Shown here in pieces: positions 60,290 to 64,000 of a stretch of 64,000 nucleotides of DNA. Below the pieces are notes generated by a model. That model saw only the letters and a list, made by a program, of their open reading frames with translations. It was not told where the DNA came from and ran no database searches. A program made the position numbers and the translations under genes. Each line of letters opens with the position of its first letter. Position 1 is the stretch's first letter. This DNA is from Locusta migratoria (taxonomy: Eukaryota; Arthropoda; Insecta; Orthoptera; Acrididae), in contig CM048755.1 of NCBI GenBank assembly GCA_026315105.1, positions 210,106,333 to 210,170,332 on the forward strand, in the 5' to 3' direction.

Positions 60290-61300
60290 AGAGCGACAAG
60301 CGGATGCAGGCGTCAGGCAGTCTGTGGCAATGGCACACTTGGGAGAGGTCATCTCGAGACAGAGTCGTCGCTCTTATTGAAGATGGAGGATGCTCCATCA
60401 GAGAGGCTGGCAGAAGGACTACAGTGTCAGATACCACTGCAGTGAGATGCTGGAGGAACTACCTTGACAGAGGCACCGAGAGAGCTTCTGACTCAGGCAG
60501 AAAGAGAGTAAGCTCGCAGCAAGAGGATCACGAGCTATTGTCTACGAGCAGACAAAATCCGTTCTGGAACGAGAAGCAGTTGCGGCAGGTAACCAACTTC
60601 CACGGCTCCAGTGACACGATTCGTCGAAGACTGGACTACATGCACGACGGGCCGTTGTGAAACAAAACTTCAGCGTAGAAATTATTACATATCGACTTTC
60701 ATTTGCAAAGCTCCATCTCAGGGTGTCGTGGGAAAACTGTATTTTCACCTATGAAAAAGTGTTTTCCACCAGTAACGACGGTACAAGGGTCGTTTAGAGG
60801 CCTCTAGGGACTCGCCATCGGCGAGAATATGTAACAACGACGAGAAGAAGTGAGCACATATCCATTTCCTGTTGGTGTTGGATATCTACATCAGCAGCAC
60901 GAATCCATTGGATAGAAGGCATCGTCGACAGTGTGCAGTACGCCCACATACTGGTAAACGTGATGCTTCCGTCGGTGCGAATGCTTTATGGAGAAGAGGA
61001 CTGCAAGAGGAGCATTCTTCTGTTCATAAGTCTGCATTTGTCCAGCAGTGGCTTTCCATGATTGGCGTCAATGTGATGGACTGGCCGCCGCAGGCGGTTG
61101 ACATGAACTCCATGGAAAATATGTGGGCTGAGGCCGCCAGGACGTTAACAGAGAGCTGACCACAAAACCATCCAATTACACCGAACGCTCTTTGGGACTG
61201 CGTTCTGGAAGCATTGGAGGAAGTTTCTTCTTCAGGCTGTTACGTCCGACGACTTAAAAAGTCTAGGCGAAGACGCATGATGGAAGTAAAAAATAATGAG
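60290..61300 (+). pseudogene. Tc1-like transposase relic with paired-like HTH
   Basis: Adjacent to the foldback. MAHLGEVISR (60329 frame) then SRDRVVALIEDGGCSIREAG and RRTTVSDTTAVRCWRNYLDR (first HTH, about 60355-60470), QLRQVTNFHGSSDTIRRRLD (second HTH, about 60580), VFSTSNDGTRVV-like first-Asp region in shifted frames (about 60760), SISCWCWISTS (about 60860), SAFVQQWLSMIGVNVMDWPP then QAVDMNSMENMWAEAARTL (third acidic block, about 61030-61145), and ALWDCVLEALEEV (about 61190). Tc1-family order. The second Asp block (QDNxxxH) is unrecognisable. A stop ends the long frame at 60660; several frameshifts follow. TIRs not found. Confidence 0.82.
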
Positions 61301-61549
61301 GAATTGTGGATAACATATGATAGTCCCTATAATGTTTTGTTATGTCTTCTTTTTCTTTTTCCCCAGTGAGAAACAGTGGAAGATCACTTGGCAAAGAAAC
61401 AATATATGAGTTAGTTTTTCTTTTTAGTTGCCTTTTAAATTGTAGTGTTCTTTTTTAAATATTCGACATTTATTTCATTTATACCCTGACTCCATACACA
61501 CAGAGTAATCGGTTAACATAAGCGCTGTCAAAGCATGTTTTGTTACTCC

Positions 61550-61675
61550 AAACGCGTCTATCTCTCTCTCACCCTCCCCCCTCTCCCTCAATCCATTAAT
61601 ACACTCTCTGACCTTTACAAAGTATGCAAATGCAAACGATTTGGTCTTGCATTTATTCGTTGTTAATTTCTCCTC

Positions 61676-61761
<86 letters not shown>

Positions 61762-61830
61762 CCTCCCTTAAATTATAACCTTAGTTGCCCTTCTGGTCTA
61801 TTCCCCCGAAACTGTTTCCGTTAAATCAAT
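61550..61830 (+). repeat. Repeat family F, plus copy
   Basis: Counterpart of 55375-55590 in opposite orientation; contains a (CT)n tract at 61679-61757. Shared blocks listed under the minus copy. The two F copies bracket the three G copies. Confidence 0.75.
61679..61757. repeat. (CT)n microsatellite
   Basis: About 79 bases of pure CT dinucleotides inside repeat family F. Confidence 0.97.
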
Positions 61831-63163
61831 ACTGCCTCTTTTAATGTCTGCTTTCTTAACTGTCCATCGGTCCTCTCTACGAAGCAGTGTTCTTTCATAT
61901 CTGCGATAATCCATCCTTCGTTCTGTAAAACATCCGTTCTTTTTCTTTCGGCCCTAAAACAATGACATATGATTAACTCAGGAGTACTTTGCAAGCATGT
62001 CACTCTTTTATTTTCAAGTTCTGAACTCCTATTCATTCATATTATGCTTCGCATGTGTCAGTTGCGGTAATGAGGTGCTGTACTATAGCCTCGGTAGGTA
62101 ATTTTTAAGGAATGACGAATATACCAGGAGGTCGAAGTTCCTGAGTGAACTGTTTCCTTACCCCCTGCACACAGTTTGTTCGTAGCTTTATAGACCTTTG
62201 ATTACCATTGGCGAACTCAGAGCAAGGGAAACATTTTGCTACTCGCCTGTCTTCCTCCGCGCACTCTTATGCTGCCGGCGTAGTTTTCGTATCCTCCCTA
62301 TTCACTGGTCTCAGCGGAGCAAATCGTTACCGACTAGGAGCACCGAACGTATTTTGCTAGCAGCTATGATGTTAGTGTCTGACTCTGACTGTCTCAGCAG
62401 TACTTCTGAAACTATAATAATTTTCCTTAGCTTTATTAATTCCAACGCCAAAGCGAACAATAGCTGGCTTGGGTGACTAGTGCACAAACTGTACGTCTCC
62501 TACTATAGTTCGAATTATCTAGGTATCATGGTAAGTGTTGAACTGACTGCAAAATTAAATAATTATGGAGCTTAATGGAGAGAATATTTCTATTTTGTAG
62601 CGACTCATTACACTGTACTTATCAGTTTGCCGTAGTAATAATTTTGTATATTTTCTCAATCATCATTTACCAAAAAAGAAAAAAAAAACATCACCTGAGC
62701 GCGTGTTCGTGTGTATGAGTGTGTGCAGCAAGCGCTAACTCCCCTCTCTTTCTCTCTCAAAGAAGACTAAGGAAAACACAAATGTGATTTTTGTTGAAAA
62801 AGAGACACCTCTCCCATCGAAAGCTTCGAAACCACACCATACCATGCTTACATTAACACTCGACTATATAGAAAAACGTCAAAAAGTGTTCCATCAAAAT
62901 GATTACAGGGGATCTTAACCCCTTTACATAAAAGTGGTGTGGTAAATCGAAACCCTCCCCTGAATAACCACCACACTGCAGTAAAATTAAATAAAAATAT
63001 AATGATCAATTATGGAACTAGGTAGGTAGGGAAATTTTATTCAAGGGATTGATTTGAGAACATATCAGTTTACCCAGAGGATTACCACATGTAATTTAGT
63101 TTTATTTATTAAAAGATTAGATAACGATAATCTCTCAGGGCCGATTTGACAGGGCATGGACAC
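61831..63163. other. No recognised feature
   Basis: About 1.3 kb without tRNA-like boxes, transposase motifs or obvious inverted repeats. An A-rich run at 62672-62690. Confidence 0.5.
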
Positions 63164-63175
63164 GACTCAGATATG

Positions 63176-63373
63176 GCCGGGCGCGGTGGCCGAGGAGACT
63201 AAGGCGCTCCAGTCACGGTCTGCACGGCCACTACGGTCGGGGGTTCGAATCCCCCCTCGGGCATGGATATTTGTGCCGTCCTAGTTCGTAAGTAGTTCAT
63301 AAGTAGTTTGTAAGTTTAGGGACTGATGACCCCGTAGTTAAGTCCCATAGACTATACAAACATTTGAACATTT
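63176..63373 (+). mobile_element. SINE family A, full length, near consensus
   Basis: Head GCCGGGCGCGGTGGCCGAGG, B box GGTTCGAATCC, CATGGATATTTGTGCCGTCC, tail GGGACTGATGACCCCGTAG, end ACAAACATTTGAACATTT. Exact 12-bp TSD GACTCAGATATG at 63164-63175 and 63374-63385. Confidence 0.97.
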
Positions 63374-63462
63374 GACTCAGATATGAACAGGGAAGGGCGA
63401 AGTAATTTCCTGTCTCACCAACATTAACTTGATGGCGACAGGCGATGGATTGGCACGGTGCG

Positions 63463-63660
63463 CGCCGGCCGCGGTGGCCGAGGGGACTGAGGCGCTCCAG
63501 TCACGGTCTTCACGGCTACTACTGTCGGGGGTTCGAATCCCCCCTCGGGCATGGATATTTGTGCCGTCCTTAGTGTTAGCTAGTTCGTAAGCAGTTTGTA
63601 AGTTTAGGGACTGATGACCCCGTAGTTAAGTCCCATAAGCTATACAAACATTTGAACATT
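63463..63660 (+). mobile_element. SINE family A, full length, near consensus
   Basis: Head GCCGGCCGCGGTGGCCGAGG, B box GGTTCGAATCC, tail GGGACTGATGACCCCGTAG and ACAAACATTTGAAC. TSD TGGCACGGTGCG (63451-63462) and TGGCGCGGTGCG (63661-63672), one mismatch. Same orientation as the copy 90 bp upstream and nearly identical to it. Confidence 0.96.
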
Positions 63661-63852
63661 TGGCGCGGTGCGGTGTGTGCGCGTCGGTGGTGGCGGCGGT
63701 CGCGGTAGCGTCGCGCGCCTGCCCTGCTCTGCGTCCCCCGAGCAAAGTCGTCTAAGTCCCGTGTCTGCACAGGCGGCAGCTGCCTGTATATCTTCTTTAC
63801 TTCTCCAGCAAAGGACCAAGTTTCTTCTTCGGTGGTTTCTCACCAAGTCCAA

Positions 63853-64000
63853 ATGTTCAAATGTTTGTACAATTTAAAGGACTTAACTGTGGGGTCATCA
63901 GTCCCTAAACTTACAAACTACTTATGAACTACCTTACACTAAAGACGGCACAAACATCCATGCCCAAGGGGAGATTCGAACCCCCGACGGGGAGCGGCCA
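63853..64000 (-). mobile_element. SINE family A (subtype 3), cut by the window end
   Basis: Minus-strand tail GTTCAAATGTTTGTACAATT (63853) with GGGGTCATCAGTCCC, then GACGGCACAAACATCCATGC and B box GGGTTCGAATCTCCCC read in reverse. The tRNA-like head runs off the window at GGGGAGCGGCCA. Confidence 0.92.

Noticed and set aside
61475..61824. Frames with repeated Glu-Arg or Leu-Ser
   Set aside because: Translations of the (CT)n tract at 61679-61757.
1..64000. CRISPR array or prokaryotic operon
   Set aside because: Direct repeats present are SINEs, satellites and microsatellites; spacing and content are eukaryotic and there is no cas-like coding sequence.

Overview
The window looks like intergenic or intronic DNA from a large, repeat-rich insect genome. 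Orthoptera is most likely, with a Schistocerca-like grasshopper as my best guess. The basis is the density of tRNA-derived SINEs whose tail carries GGGACTGATGACC and ends ACAAACATTTGAAC, several CR1-like LINEs, Penelope-like fragments and many broken DNA transposons. The species call rests on memory of orthopteran repeats and is an inference. I see no convincing host gene, rRNA gene, functional tRNA gene or CRISPR array. Every open frame I can assign belongs to a mobile element, and all but one (the SGNH-domain ORF1 at 24842-25963) are broken.

Layout. 0-4.5 kb: two Penelope-like fragments meeting in opposite orientation, a tRNA-like block, a possible solo LTR, paired SINEs and a LINE scrap. 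7.3-7.8 kb: Tc1/mariner relic. 8.5-10.8 kb: CR1-like LINE copy 1 (minus). 11.3-14.8 kb: clustered and nested SINEs of two families. 14.8-18.8 kb: a Tx1/L1-like LINE relic carrying a 427-bp tandem duplication, then a Jockey-superfamily LINE relic. 18.8-26.2 kb: CR1-like copy 3 (plus) and copy 2 (minus) lying tail to tail; copy 2 is nearly full length. 26.3-32.9 kb: relics of hAT, Ty3/gypsy pol and piggyBac, the last two interrupted by SINEs with clean target-site duplications (TSDs). 33.1-35.5 kb: a ~310-bp tandem repeat split by a 1474-bp hAT-type non-autonomous element with 8-bp TSDs. 35.8-38.6 kb: an unclassified GAACTAGTTC repeat block, then a Jockey-like LINE 3' end split by a shrunken PIF/Harbinger element. 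39.8-41.9 kb: a complete DD34D-type transposon with long inverted repeats that include transposase coding sequence. 44.5-47.5 kb: a ~205-bp tandem repeat, (CT)n-linked repeats and a Tc1 relic. 49.9-52.8 kb: an unrecognised decayed acidic reading frame split by a SINE, a 274-bp foldback and a Mutator-like transposase C-terminus. 55.3-61.8 kb: three copies of an unclassified repeat (family G) in alternating orientation, two of them forming a ~690-bp foldback, plus a Tc1 relic and two copies of a (CT)n-linked repeat. 63-64 kb: three SINEs.

The elements do not form a pathway. What they record is order of insertion. SINE family A is the youngest layer: at least fourteen copies keep recognisable TSDs of about 9-13 bp, and they interrupt gypsy, piggyBac, Tx1-like, DD34D and tandem-repeat sequence. 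The three CR1-like copies are close relatives, but each carries different disabling lesions in the ORF2 endonuclease or reverse transcriptase.
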